Of a stretch of DNA of 64,000 nucleotides, positions 32,549 through 40,943 are shown piece by piece (the first letter of the stretch is position 1; every line of letters begins with the position of its first letter). The stretch is from Oscillospiraceae bacterium (GTDB lineage: Bacteria; Bacillota; Clostridia; Oscillospirales; SIG627), in contig SVQO01000003.1 in assembly GCA_015065325.1 (NCBI GenBank), positions 101,557-165,556 of the forward strand. The letters are read 5' to 3'. The translations under genes and the position numbers were made by a program. A model generated the notes under the pieces. It saw only the letters and a program-made list of their open reading frames with translations. It had not been told where the DNA came from and ran no database searches.

Positions 32549-33660
32549 CAGAAACACACCTTATAGCAACGGGAAAGCGTCTTTCCTGCGGAATCGGTCA
32601 AGGTCACGTAGATCAAGTTTTCATATACGAAATCCACTCGTTGTACCTTCATCCCTTTTTCCAGAACGGAATTTAATGAAAAGGCTCTTTTTTCGGTAGA
32701 GACCATAATTTCCTTAGTTTTCCCCTCGGCAAGCATTGCAATATATTTACCGCCGGGAGAAACGGCCCGGATCTCAAAGGAGGAATAGTCGGTCAAAACC
32801 GGCGTTTTTCTTTCAGTACCCAACAGCAAATGGCTCCAGACGGCGCGGTTTTTATCTTCCTCTTTTACGTCAAGACGCTGTGCGTACAGACGGCAAATGG
32901 GCTGCGAATACTCCCCTTTTTTATCCAGCTTGGAGTCCGCAAGCTTTCCGTTTGTACAATCCAAAGCCACGTAGCCCTGCGCCGTTTTGAAATACGCCAT
33001 TGTATCACTGACGAAGGCACCGAAGGAAACGGATTTGTATTTTTTAAAGGAAACGGTCTTCACGTCCACGACTCGCAAGGAATCGTCCGTAGGATCGGTG
33101 TGATACACCGTTACCCGATCCCCCGTCATACCAATTGCATAGGAGCCGTTTTCGGAAAAGGCAAGCACGTCCTTTCCATAGGGATCCACCTCCTTGATGG
33201 AGTCGGAAAACATAGGATAGCAAAGCTTTTCCGAGGGATGTATGCAATACCGTGCCCCCTTCTCGTCGGTATAGATCAGACGCTCGGGCTTCAAAACCGG
33301 CCAAAAGCCCTCCAGCTCCGGCTCGGGCGTGTAAAGGAAGATTTTCTTGGTTCCGTTTTCCTGCGGCACCTCTACGCGGTAATAGGAGAATTTCTTTCCC
33401 TCGAAGCCGAACTCGGTCAGATCCACCTGCGTCAAAGGAACGGGATCAAAGCTGGTCTGTCCCATTGCCCATACGCGAAGTGCCTCGCTGCGATCCTCGG
33501 AAAGCAAAAGCTTTCCGTTATATTCGTAAGCTTTGTCCCACTGCTCGATCAAAGCAAGCCCTTTTTGATTATACATATTTGCAACGTAGAAAAACGCCGC
33601 GATCAGAAGTGCCGCGATCACTGTTAAAACGATCATGGTCACCAACTGTTTTTTCTTCAT
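32548..33660 (-). CDS. Signal-anchored extracytoplasmic protein of unknown function
   Basis: 370 residues, not recognised. One N-terminal membrane helix (about 7-28) after MKKKQ, then a beta-rich domain with repeated strand-turn patterns (for example VLAFSENGSYAIGM and AVSPGGKYIAML) that resemble blades of a WD40-like or YncE-like propeller. It should sit outside the cell, attached to the membrane. The start at 33660 follows AGGAGG. First gene of the operon with the HAD phosphatase and the PIG-L deacetylase, so a shared cell-surface role is possible. Confidence 0.7.
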   Translation of the reverse strand: MKKKQLVTMIVLTVIAALLIAAFFYVANMYNQKGLALIEQWDKAYEYNGKLLLSEDRSEALRVWAMGQTSFDPVPLTQVDLTEFGFEGKKFSYYRVEVPQENGTKKIFLYTPEPELEGFWPVLKPERLIYTDEKGARYCIHPSEKLCYPMFSDSIKEVDPYGKDVLAFSENGSYAIGMTGDRVTVYHTDPTDDSLRVVDVKTVSFKKYKSVSFGAFVSDTMAYFKTAQGYVALDCTNGKLADSKLDKKGEYSQPICRLYAQRLDVKEEDKNRAVWSHLLLGTERKTPVLTDYSSFEIRAVSPGGKYIAMLAEGKTKEIMVSTEKRAFSLNSVLEKGMKVQRVDFVYENLIYVTLTDSAGKTLSRCYKVCF

Positions 33661-33679
33661 GGATTCCTCCTTTAGGGAA

Positions 33680-33708
33680 TTGTTTTTTTTCGTTTTCTGT
33701 GTTATAAT
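33680..33708 (+). promoter_or_regulatory. Sigma-A promoter for ywlE-rimI-tsaD
   Basis: TTGTTT (33680-33685), 17-bp spacer, TATAAT (33703-33708), 19 bp before the ywlE start. Confidence 0.78.
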
Positions 33709-33727
33709 GCTTCAGAGGTGAACAAAC

Positions 33728-34159
33728 ATGAAGCTTTTATTTGTTTGCACGGGAAATACCTGCCGCAGTCCCATGGCAGAAGCCATCGCGGCAAAATTTC
33801 TTTCGGAGCAGGGAATTTCGGCAGAATGCAGCTCCGCGGGAATTTACGCCGTACCGGGGCAAGCTCTTTCCGAAAACTCCCAAAAAGCGCTGGAGATCGG
33901 ATTCGGGATCCGAGATTTTTCCCACAAAGCAATCCCCCTAACGGGCGAAATGCTCCGCAGTGCCGATCTGGTGGTGGCTATGACCGAAAATCACAAAGCG
34001 CTGATCCGCCAAGCCTTTGGAGAAAGCAATAAGGTGATCGCCATGCCAAGGGAGATCGGAGATCCCTTCGGAGGAGATCTGCCCCGTTACCTTGCCTGCG
34101 CCCACGCCATTTTCCAAGGCGTCAAAGCCTTGCACGAGGAGGGCTTCTTCCGTGATTGA
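33728..34159 (+). CDS. ywlE: Low-molecular-weight phosphatase, YwlE-like protein-arginine phosphatase
   Basis: 143 residues. The P-loop CTGNTCRSP (CX5R) sits at residues 7-15 and the general-acid aspartate in DPFGGD near residue 115. Known tyrosine phosphatases of this fold have a bulky Ile where this protein has Thr (GNTC); in Bacillus YwlE that Thr gives specificity for phospho-arginine. The assignment as an arginine phosphatase rests on this residue. No McsB kinase is seen in the window. Start at 33728 with GAGGTGAA upstream; rimI overlaps its end by 8 bp. Confidence 0.85.
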   Translation: MKLLFVCTGNTCRSPMAEAIAAKFLSEQGISAECSSAGIYAVPGQALSENSQKALEIGFGIRDFSHKAIPLTGEMLRSADLVVAMTENHKALIRQAFGESNKVIAMPREIGDPFGGDLPRYLACAHAIFQGVKALHEEGFFRD

Positions 34160-34598
34160 GATCCGAAGAATGACAAAAGAGACCATAGGCTTCGCCGCCG
34201 AAACGGAAGCACTTTTGTTCTCCGATCCCTGGAGCGCGGAAAGCCTTTCTGAAGAACTTTGTTGTCCCTTTGCAAAAAGCTACGTCTTGTTCGAGGACTC
34301 AGTTCCCTGCGCATACGGACTCTTTCGTCTGCTTGCAGGCGAAGGAGAGGTACTGCGCATCGGCACGGTTCCAAAGCATCGGCGCCGAGGCTTTGCCCGT
34401 GCTTTACTGGAGCATTTTTTTAAAACAGGCAGGGAGGAAGGTCTGCAAAAAGTATTTTTGGAGGTGCGCAGAGGAAATCTTCCCGCCAGGCGCCTATATG
34501 AAGCAATGGGCTTTCGAAGGATCTCTCTTCGCCCGCGCTATTATCGGGATCCCGTTGAGGATGCCGTCATCTACGAAAAAATTGAAAAGGAAAAATAA
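34152..34598 (+). CDS. rimI: Ribosomal-protein-alanine N-acetyltransferase (RimI), GNAT family
   Basis: 148 residues. GNAT fold with the acetyl-CoA loop RRRGFARALL (R/QxxGxG/A type) near residue 78, then VFLEVRRGNLPARRLYEAMGF, a RimI signature, and YYRDP-EDAVIYEK at the end. The start is taken as GTG at 34152, which has GAGGAGGG upstream and gives the usual length; the next ATG is at 34170. rimI between ywlE and tsaD recalls the common tsaB-rimI-tsaD cluster, but tsaB is absent here. Confidence 0.88.
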   Translation: MIEIRRMTKETIGFAAETEALLFSDPWSAESLSEELCCPFAKSYVLFEDSVPCAYGLFRLLAGEGEVLRIGTVPKHRRRGFARALLEHFFKTGREEGLQKVFLEVRRGNLPARRLYEAMGFRRISLRPRYYRDPVEDAVIYEKIEKEK

Positions 34599-34609
34599 GG
34601 AAACGGTTT

Positions 34610-35623
34610 ATGAAGATCCTTGCTTTTGAATCCTCCTGTGACGAAACCGCCGCTGCTGTGGTGGAGGATGGGAGAAAAATCTGTTCTGATATCGTACTGA
34701 GCCAAATCGACATTCATCACCGCTACGGCGGTGTGGTTCCGGAGATCGCAAGCCGTGCCCATACCGAAGCGATCTGCACCGTATATGAGCGCGCTCTTTC
34801 CGATGCAGGACTCACCATTGCCGACGTTGACGCCATCGGCGTCACCAACCGTCCCGGTCTCATCGGCGCTCTTTTGGTGGGAGTAAACTTTGCAAAAAGT
34901 CTGGCGTTCGCCAACGGTCTGCCCTTGATCCCCGTCAATCATATCGAGGGACACATCGCCGCCCTATATCTGGCACACCCCGAGTTGGAGCCGCCCTTCC
35001 TCGCCCTCATTATGAGCGGAGGGCATACGTCTTTGGTAGAGGTAAAAGGCTACACTGCCTTTTCTCTCGTGGGGGCTACCCGTGACGATGCGGCGGGAGA
35101 AGCCTTTGACAAGGCAGGCAGAATCATCGGGATCGGCTACCCGGGCGGAAAGGAAATGGACAGACTTGCACATCTGGGCAATGCCGACGCCATTCCCCTG
35201 CCCTCTGCCGCCATTCGGGATCACGACTACGATTTTACCTTCTCGGGGTTAAAGACCGCAGTGATCAATTATGCGCACAACAAAAAACAGCTTGGGGAAG
35301 AAATCTGCCCCGAGGATCTTGCCGCGTCGTTTACGGCAGCGGTTTGCCGAGGGATTGAATCCAGGCTGAAAAACGCCTTGGCTGCATTCCCCCACAGGAA
35401 GCTGGTTTTGGCAGGAGGCGTTGCCGCCAATTCTCACATTCGCAAAACAGCGGAGCAGGTATGCAGCTCCTGCGGTGCTTCCCTCTTTTTGCCGCCCGTT
35501 TCCCTTTGCGGAGACAACGGCGCCATGATCGCCGCTCAAGCGTATTATAATTTTAAGGCAGGGATCACGGCAGACGAGTCTCTCAACGCCTCCGCTACTT
35601 CCCCCTTCAGCTTCAAATTCTGA
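34610..35623 (+). CDS. tsaD: tRNA N6-adenosine threonylcarbamoyltransferase
   Basis: 337 residues. TsaD transfers threonylcarbamoyl to A37 of ANN-decoding tRNAs, with TsaB and TsaE. Signatures: LAFESSCDETAAAV at the start, NHIEGHIAALYL with two metal-binding histidines, SGGHTSL, AGGVAANSHIR and GDNGAMIA with the metal Asp near the C-terminus. The length is standard. It is the last gene of the ywlE operon, 11 bp after rimI. A cluster of DnaA-box-like sequences follows. Confidence 0.96.
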   Translation: MKILAFESSCDETAAAVVEDGRKICSDIVLSQIDIHHRYGGVVPEIASRAHTEAICTVYERALSDAGLTIADVDAIGVTNRPGLIGALLVGVNFAKSLAFANGLPLIPVNHIEGHIAALYLAHPELEPPFLALIMSGGHTSLVEVKGYTAFSLVGATRDDAAGEAFDKAGRIIGIGYPGGKEMDRLAHLGNADAIPLPSAAIRDHDYDFTFSGLKTAVINYAHNKKQLGEEICPEDLAASFTAAVCRGIESRLKNALAAFPHRKLVLAGGVAANSHIRKTAEQVCSSCGASLFLPPVSLCGDNGAMIAAQAYYNFKAGITADESLNASATSPFSFKF

Positions 35624-35639
35624 GTTTTGCACAAAAACG

Positions 35640-35723
35640 TGTGGAAAACTTTGTGGATAATGTGAAAAAGTCAAATTTTCACGTGCATTGTTGACAAAAA
35701 CCGGTTCCTTTCCCTGTGGAAAA
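35640..35723 (+). promoter_or_regulatory. Cluster of DnaA-box-like sequences after tsaD
   Basis: TGTGGATAA at 35652-35660 is the exact reverse complement of the consensus DnaA box TTATCCACA. TGTGGAAAA, one mismatch away, occurs at 35640-35648 and 35715-35723 in the same orientation, the first pair spaced by 12 bases. A small hairpin (35662-35668 with 35676-35682) lies between. The stretch has no gene. Confidence 0.45.
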
Positions 35724-35751
35724 CTTCTTGCCGTAAAAGCCGAAAAAATGC

Positions 35752-36468
35752 CTATTTCTCGTCTTCCTTGGCTTTTTCCGTCAAGGATTCCCCTTCTCCG
35801 GAAAGGAAACGGATGCTTCTTTCCACGGCGTCGCGGGCATTGCCCCAAGGCTCCTTGGAATAGCGATAATCAAACTTCTTGCAAAAGTGAGACACGTCGC
35901 CGCGAAGCTCATCCAGATACCCCATCTCAACCTTCTGCGCGGCATCCAGAAAATCGGGCAGTTTCTTCTTGGAGATATAGAGCTTTGCCGTTTTTAAAAA
36001 ACGAGTGTAGCAAGGCAAGCAGAAATAGGTCTGATTCTCCATTTTCTTGCGAAATTCGGAATCCATTTCCCAGAGGAGACACGCAGTCTCGAACATTTTG
36101 CTCAGATGAAACTCGATCCTCTCGCACACGTAGCAAGTTTGGCAAAAGGATTCGGTATGCGCGGCTACGCCCGAAAGCTTTTCCTTCAGAGAGATCTTGG
36201 GGGTAGCACATTCCTTGCGGATCAGATCCAAATGGCTTTCCAGCATCAGCGCAAGAGGAAGTCTCTTTTGTGCACGGAACATCAATTCAAAATGATGAGA
36301 ACAAAAGCCCTTTTCATTGGTTTTGATACGGATATCCGGCTCCATCATAGAGGCACCGAGGATCAGCTCGATCTCGTTCTCCTCCAATTTTTTCTTCATT
36401 CTGCAAAAAGGACAGGAGCCGTTTTCGTCAAAGGCTTCATTGACCGGTATGGTATAGATTTTTTCCAT
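35752..36468 (-). CDS. Cys-rich cytoplasmic protein, DUF6062-like
   Basis: 238 residues; I recognise it only as a Firmicutes family of unknown function with the N-terminus EKIYTIPVNEAF. Metal-binding pairs are CPFC (near 19), CSHH (near 56), CQTCYVC (near 109) and CLPC (near 149), suggesting one or two zinc or iron-sulfur sites. No membrane helix. The C-terminal tail is charged. It is transcribed convergently to tsaD and divergently from trmN6, with its own promoter. Function unknown. Confidence 0.75.
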   Translation of the reverse strand: MEKIYTIPVNEAFDENGSCPFCRMKKKLEENEIELILGASMMEPDIRIKTNEKGFCSHHFELMFRAQKRLPLALMLESHLDLIRKECATPKISLKEKLSGVAAHTESFCQTCYVCERIEFHLSKMFETACLLWEMDSEFRKKMENQTYFCLPCYTRFLKTAKLYISKKKLPDFLDAAQKVEMGYLDELRGDVSHFCKKFDYRYSKEPWGNARDAVERSIRFLSGEGESLTEKAKEDEK

Positions 36469-36495
36469 AAATACTCCTTTGGCATTTCTCCTTCT

Positions 36496-36524
36496 ATCCT
36501 ACCACAAAATTTTACCGATTTCAA
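36496..36524 (-). promoter_or_regulatory. Promoter of the DUF6062-like gene
   Basis: Minus strand: TTGAAA (36519-36524), 17-bp spacer, TAGGAT (36496-36501). The -10 matches the consensus at four of six positions. Confidence 0.5.
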
Positions 36525-36550
36525 GTAACAAATCAAGAAAGGAGTCCGCT

Positions 36551-37294
36551 ATGGCAAAGGTTCTTCAAGAGCTCGACGAAAGCCACAGGATCTACCAGTT
36601 CACCGAGGGCTTTTCCTTCGGTACGGACGCGGTCCTGCTTTCCGGCTTTATCACTCCCAAAAAAAACAGCGTCGGGGTAGAGTTCGGAAGCGGAACGGGG
36701 ATCATCCCCATGCTTCTTTGCATGCACAAGGAATTTCAGAAGATCTACTCTTTGGAGATCCAGAGAGACTATGCCGAGCTTGCCCGCGAAAACCTCTCCA
36801 TGAACGGTTTCTCGGACAAGGTAGAGGTCATAGAGGGCGATCTGAAGGATGCCAAATCCCTTCTTCCCTTCTATGCGGATTTTGTATTTACCAATCCTCC
36901 TTATATGAAAAAGGAGTCCGGAAGAGTCAACGACAATGAAAAAAAGCGTATCGCGCGGCACGAAATCCACTGCGACATCCGTGACGTGTGCCGAAGCGCC
37001 GGAAGTCTGCTTCAAGACAAGGGAGATTTCTACTGTGTTTACCGCCTGGCTCGGATGGCTGAGCTGTTTTCCGCTATGCGGGAATTTGATCTGGAACCGA
37101 AAAACATAGTTTTCGTTACCCCCAAGCCCCACAGCTCCCCCGATCTGATCCTGGTGAGAGGCGTCAAGGGCGCAAATCCTGAGCTGAAAAGCCGTGCCCC
37201 CTTCGTGTTGCAGGATGAAACGGGAGCGCGAACGGAGGAGACGCGCCTGCTTTACGAAAAGGGAATCCTTGAATACGGGAGAGACAAGGGATGA
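36551..37294 (+). CDS. trmN6: tRNA1(Val) (adenine(37)-N6)-methyltransferase
   Basis: 247 residues, class I SAM-dependent methyltransferase of the YfiC/TrmN6 family. The SAM loop is VEFGSGTGIIPM near residue 42 and the catalytic motif NPPY near residue 117, as in N6-adenine methylases. QFTEGFSFGTDAVLL near the N-terminus is typical. The start at 36551 follows AAAGGAG; the frame is open upstream, but those residues lie in the divergent promoter region. The lipoprotein gene overlaps its end by 4 bp. Confidence 0.9.
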   Translation: MAKVLQELDESHRIYQFTEGFSFGTDAVLLSGFITPKKNSVGVEFGSGTGIIPMLLCMHKEFQKIYSLEIQRDYAELARENLSMNGFSDKVEVIEGDLKDAKSLLPFYADFVFTNPPYMKKESGRVNDNEKKRIARHEIHCDIRDVCRSAGSLLQDKGDFYCVYRLARMAELFSAMREFDLEPKNIVFVTPKPHSSPDLILVRGVKGANPELKSRAPFVLQDETGARTEETRLLYEKGILEYGRDKG

Positions 37295-37854
37295 AAAGAT
37301 ATATATCCGCAGTGCTCTGCACCCTCCTTTTACTCACCTCCTGCACCGGTGAAAAAGCTGCCCCGGACGCCAACAGCTGTGCCAAATATCTGGAAGAAAA
37401 CGAATCTTTTTTCCTGGAATGCGTGGCGGAAATGGAAAAATTCGGGGAGGATCGGATCTACGTTGCTATGGAAGCCGACGAAAAAAAGAAGGACTCCAAG
37501 GCTCGTTTGGTTTCCTATCCCAAGGAAAGCGAGGACCGAACCGAGATCGAAAACGAGCTTTTGGAAAAGGCTCTGACTCAATACGGCTTTCGCCTGATCT
37601 TATTCCAGACCGCCAGCGACGCCCGTCGGAGCGTGATCTTTTCTTATACGAAGGAAAAGGACGACGGGATTCAAAACGGCATTTATTATTCCTACGATTC
37701 TCTGCCCTGCCCCTGGTGGGGGCGAAAGGCAGAGCTTACCAGACGGGACGGACGCTGGATCCAGATCGACCGTGCGGGCAACGCCACCTACTACACCTTA
37801 AAGCTCTCCGAGCACTTTTATTACTTTGAAAAGTGCGGCGAGCTGATTGCATAA
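37291..37854 (+). CDS. Predicted lipoprotein of unknown function
   Basis: 187 residues, not recognised. Signal peptide with lipobox LLTSC (Cys18) after a hydrophobic core. The mature protein is charged in its first half and beta-rich in the second, with aromatic-rich IYYSYDSLPCPWWG and SEHFYYFEKCG segments and two further cysteines that could form a disulfide. It starts within the trmN6 stop codon (ATGA), so it is co-translated with it, and is followed by a strong terminator. Confidence 0.72.
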   Translation: MKRYISAVLCTLLLLTSCTGEKAAPDANSCAKYLEENESFFLECVAEMEKFGEDRIYVAMEADEKKKDSKARLVSYPKESEDRTEIENELLEKALTQYGFRLILFQTASDARRSVIFSYTKEKDDGIQNGIYYSYDSLPCPWWGRKAELTRRDGRWIQIDRAGNATYYTLKLSEHFYYFEKCGELIA

Positions 37855-37891
37855 AGAAACGGACTTCCGAGGAAGTCCGTTTCTGTTTTTT
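37855..37891. terminator. Terminator between lipoprotein and MATE genes
   Basis: A perfect 14-bp stem (37855-37868 with 37871-37884) followed by a T-run (37886-37891). It reaches the stop codon of the convergent MATE gene. Confidence 0.9.
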
Positions 37892-39263
37892 ATTCTCTTG
37901 TTTCTTCCTTGAGCTTTTTGAAAACACTGAAGGTGAGCACCGTGGAAATGATCATCGTGATGCTGTCTGCCACAAGCTGGGTGGAGACTACGCCGTACAA
38001 GCCGAAAAGCGAATTGAGCAAAAAGAGCAGCGGGATATTTACAAGTCCCTGGCGGCACACGGAAAGCAGTAAGGATTCCGGTCCCTTGCCCATTGCCTGC
38101 AAGGAGAAGGTCGCCAGCAAATTGTAAAACATAATGGGAGTTGCCAGGCATACGATCCGCAAAAAACTGGAGCCCAGAGCAAGGGTTTTCTCCTGACGGA
38201 TAAACACCCAGACGATCTGCTCGGAAAAGATCTCAAAAAAGAGCACGCAGATCAAAGCAAAGCCCATTCCCGCAACACGACAAGCAGAGATCACCTTTTT
38301 CATACGCTTGTGGTCGCCGGAGGCATAGTTGTATGCCACCAGGGGGATCATACCTTGACAAAGTCCCATTCCTACGTTCAGGGGAAGCATATCGATCTTT
38401 TTTACAATCCCCAGTGCGGCAAGCTCCACACCCTCGGTTCCGTAGTTTGCGGTCAGGTTGTTGAGCACCAGATTGGAAATACAGGCAAGGAGCGCACTTA
38501 AAGCGGACGGGATACCGGTGGCAAAGATCTCACGGACGTAGGAGAAACCGGGACCGATATACTCCGGAGAGATAGACAAAACGGTTTTATGCTTCAGTTT
38601 GCAAAGGATCAGCAGGAAATACACCATCGCGATCACGTTGGAGATACAAGTAGCAACGGCAGCTCCTGCAACCTCCTGTCCCGACGGAAGGATCACAAAC
38701 ATAAATAAGGGGTCCAAAATGATATTGAGCACGCCGCCCATTCCCAAGCCGAAGCTGGCGTACTTGGCATAGCCCTCACTGCGCAGCAAATGCGCCATTG
38801 CCATACTGAGGGTAGCGGGAATACCGCCGATCACTACGACCCAGAGCATATAATGGTAGGAATACTTCAAAATAAAAGCGTTGTTTGCTCCAACCAATCT
38901 CAGAACGGTATCGGAAAACGTAAGACACAACATCGAATAAACGGCGGTAATGAAAATCGTTCCGTAAAAGCTGAAGGAAGCAACCTTTTTCGCTTCCTCG
39001 GGACGATCCTTTCCCAGCAATCTGGAAATCAAGGTTCCTCCGCCGACACCGAACAGATTGGCAAGAGCATTCATTCCAAATACCAGAACGAAGGAAACGG
39101 TGGCCGCCGCCGTCTTATTCGAATCGTTGGCAAAGCCGATAAATACCGTATCGGCAAGATTGTAGATCATCGTGATCAGCTGGCTAATAATGGTAGGAAT
39201 GGCAAGGGTCGCCAACGCCTTCGGCACGGGTGTCCGTTCAAACAGTTCCTTTTTTCGATCCAT
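37890..39263 (-). CDS. MATE family efflux transporter
   Basis: 457 residues, twelve predicted membrane helices in two homologous halves. Typical pieces: LAIPTIISQLITMIYNLADTVFIG at the first helix (given here in parts, about residues 20-43), GVGGGTLISRLLG, and the second-half start PSALSALLACISN. It should export a cationic compound in exchange for Na+ or H+. The start at 39263 is the first Met, with a weak purine-rich sequence upstream. It has its own promoter at 39304-39332. Confidence 0.93.
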   Translation of the reverse strand: MDRKKELFERTPVPKALATLAIPTIISQLITMIYNLADTVFIGFANDSNKTAAATVSFVLVFGMNALANLFGVGGGTLISRLLGKDRPEEAKKVASFSFYGTIFITAVYSMLCLTFSDTVLRLVGANNAFILKYSYHYMLWVVVIGGIPATLSMAMAHLLRSEGYAKYASFGLGMGGVLNIILDPLFMFVILPSGQEVAGAAVATCISNVIAMVYFLLILCKLKHKTVLSISPEYIGPGFSYVREIFATGIPSALSALLACISNLVLNNLTANYGTEGVELAALGIVKKIDMLPLNVGMGLCQGMIPLVAYNYASGDHKRMKKVISACRVAGMGFALICVLFFEIFSEQIVWVFIRQEKTLALGSSFLRIVCLATPIMFYNLLATFSLQAMGKGPESLLLSVCRQGLVNIPLLFLLNSLFGLYGVVSTQLVADSITMIISTVLTFSVFKKLKEETRE

Positions 39264-39303
39264 CTTTACAAAAAAATCCTTTCATTTCAACAAAACAAAG
39301 CAT

Positions 39304-39332
39304 ATTGTAGCACAATTTTTCAAAAATGGCAA
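39304..39332 (-). promoter_or_regulatory. Promoter of the MATE gene
   Basis: Minus strand: TTGCCA (39327-39332), 17-bp spacer, TACAAT (39304-39309). It lies 41 bp before the start. Confidence 0.78.
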
Positions 39333-39429
39333 GAAAAATATATGTCTTTATTTCCAAGGAAAAAGCATATACAATTACAAAAAAATTCGTTAAAATGATA
39401 AAATTTCCGAAAAAAATTCGGAAAATGGG

Positions 39430-39458
39430 TTGCGTTTTCAAAAATAATATGGTATCAT
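39430..39458 (+). promoter_or_regulatory. Promoter of the aminotransferase gene
   Basis: TTGCGT (39430-39435), 17-bp spacer, TATCAT (39453-39458), 46 bp before the start at 39504. The rest of the 240-bp gap between the divergent genes is A/T-rich with no other feature seen. Confidence 0.6.
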
Positions 39459-39503
39459 AGTCATCGTTGATATCGTATTTCGTAAAAAAAGAAAGGCAAA
39501 AAA

Positions 39504-40721
39504 ATGAGTATTCCGAAAACTGCACAAAGACTGAGTCTGATCCGATCCGATATTCGCGGTCCTCTGTACGAGGAAGCCTTACGAATGGAGCGGGAGGGCA
39601 AAAAGGTTTTGAAGCTGAATACGGGCAACCCCGCTTCCTTTGGCTTTACGGCGCCCGAAAGCGTTCGCCGCGCCTTGACGGAAGAGATGGAGCGTGCCAC
39701 CGCATACTGCGACGTCAAGGGAATGAAAAACGCTCGAGAAGCCATTTTATCTTACCACCTAAGCCGCGGACTGAAGGGAATTCGCGAGGAAGATGTTTTC
39801 CTTTCCAACGGTGTCAGTGAAATGGTGCAGATGATCACCCTTGCCACGCTGGAGCCCGGAGACCAGATCCTTCTCCCTTGCCCCAACTATTCCCTGTGGG
39901 AAAACTGCGCGCATCTGGCGGGGGCAAAGCCCGTTTTTTACCGTTGTGACGAGGAAAACGGCTGGATCCCCGACGTTGACGACATCCAAAAAAAGATCAC
40001 CCGAAGCACCCGTGCCATTCTGGTCATCAATCCCAACAATCCTACCGGTGCCATTTATCCCGAAGCCGTTCTGAAGCAGATCACCCGACTTGCCGAGGAG
40101 CACGGCTTAATGATTTTTTCCGACGAGATCTACGACAGACTCATCATTGACCCCACCCCCTTCGTTTCCACCGCAAGCCTTTCCGAAAACGTTCTTTGCG
40201 TGACCTTTAACGGTCTTTCAAAGTCCCATATCGTTTGCGGATGGCGTAGCGGATGGAGCGTGCTTTCCGGTCCCGAGGAAAAAAAGAAGGTACTTCGCGA
40301 AGCTTTGATGAAGCTTGCTTCCATGCGGCTTTGCGCAGGGGCACTGCCCCAGTTGACGGTTCCCGCAGCACTCGCCGATCCTCACTCTACGCAGAGCATG
40401 CTGATCCCCGGCGGACGTCTGTACGAGCAGAGAGAAACAACCTGCTCGGTTCTGGAGAGTATCGACGGCATTGATTTTGTAAAAAATCACGCCGCTTTCT
40501 ACCTGTTTCCCAAGCTTGACAAGGAGAAATTCGGCATCGTAAACGATACGCAGTTTGCTCTGGATCTGCTTCACGCAAAGGGCGTTCTCATCATTCCCGG
40601 CTCCGGCTTTGCTCATCCGGGAAACGACCATTTCCGAATCGTTATGCTTCCCGAAAAAGAAGTCTTGAAGAAGGCGATGACGGAACTGGGTGATTTCCTC
40701 TCGGGCTATAAACAGAAATAA
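39504..40721 (+). CDS. Class I/II aminotransferase, AlaA-like
   Basis: 405 residues, fold-type I PLP enzyme. SDIRGPLYEEA and LKLNTGNPASFGF at the start are typical of the glutamate-pyruvate aminotransferase AlaA group. PLP contacts include VINPNNPTGA, FSDEIYD and the Schiff-base Lys in FNGLSKSH, and the carboxylate-binding Arg lies in HFRIVMLP near the C-terminus. Likely reaction: alanine + 2-oxoglutarate to pyruvate + glutamate. It is monocistronic, with its own promoter and terminator. Confidence 0.9.
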   Translation: MSIPKTAQRLSLIRSDIRGPLYEEALRMEREGKKVLKLNTGNPASFGFTAPESVRRALTEEMERATAYCDVKGMKNAREAILSYHLSRGLKGIREEDVFLSNGVSEMVQMITLATLEPGDQILLPCPNYSLWENCAHLAGAKPVFYRCDEENGWIPDVDDIQKKITRSTRAILVINPNNPTGAIYPEAVLKQITRLAEEHGLMIFSDEIYDRLIIDPTPFVSTASLSENVLCVTFNGLSKSHIVCGWRSGWSVLSGPEEKKKVLREALMKLASMRLCAGALPQLTVPAALADPHSTQSMLIPGGRLYEQRETTCSVLESIDGIDFVKNHAAFYLFPKLDKEKFGIVNDTQFALDLLHAKGVLIIPGSGFAHPGNDHFRIVMLPEKEVLKKAMTELGDFLSGYKQK

Positions 40722-40733
40722 AAAAAATCACAC

Positions 40734-40775
40734 AAAAGCGACGAAAGCGCAAACGCGTTTCCGTCGCTTTTTATC
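40734..40775 (+). terminator. Terminator after the aminotransferase gene
   Basis: A 10-bp outer stem (40734-40743 with 40762-40771) encloses an inner imperfect stem and is followed by T residues. Confidence 0.8.
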
Positions 40776-40857
40776 ATTATATAATATATATCCCTGAGAT
40801 TATGGGGCTATGTCGAATTTTGTATCCGTTTTCAGGCGGATTTCCAACCGCTTCCTC

Positions 40858-40886
40858 TTGAAAAATTCTCGTTTTTTTGTTAAAAT
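40858..40886 (+). promoter_or_regulatory. Promoter of the fumC-hdr-flx-frd operon
   Basis: TTGAAA (40858-40863), 17-bp spacer, TAAAAT (40881-40886), 57 bp before the fumC start. No other convincing promoter or terminator was seen up to the end of frdA. Confidence 0.75.
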
Positions 40887-40943
40887 AAATAGAATGAAAT
40901 TTTATTGGCTCTTTTCAGCCAACGACTAAGGAGGATATATAAA

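Noticed and set aside
35624..35751. Chromosomal replication origin
   Set aside because: Only three DnaA-box-like sites, no dnaA, dnaN or parAB neighbours, and no extended A/T-rich unwinding region.
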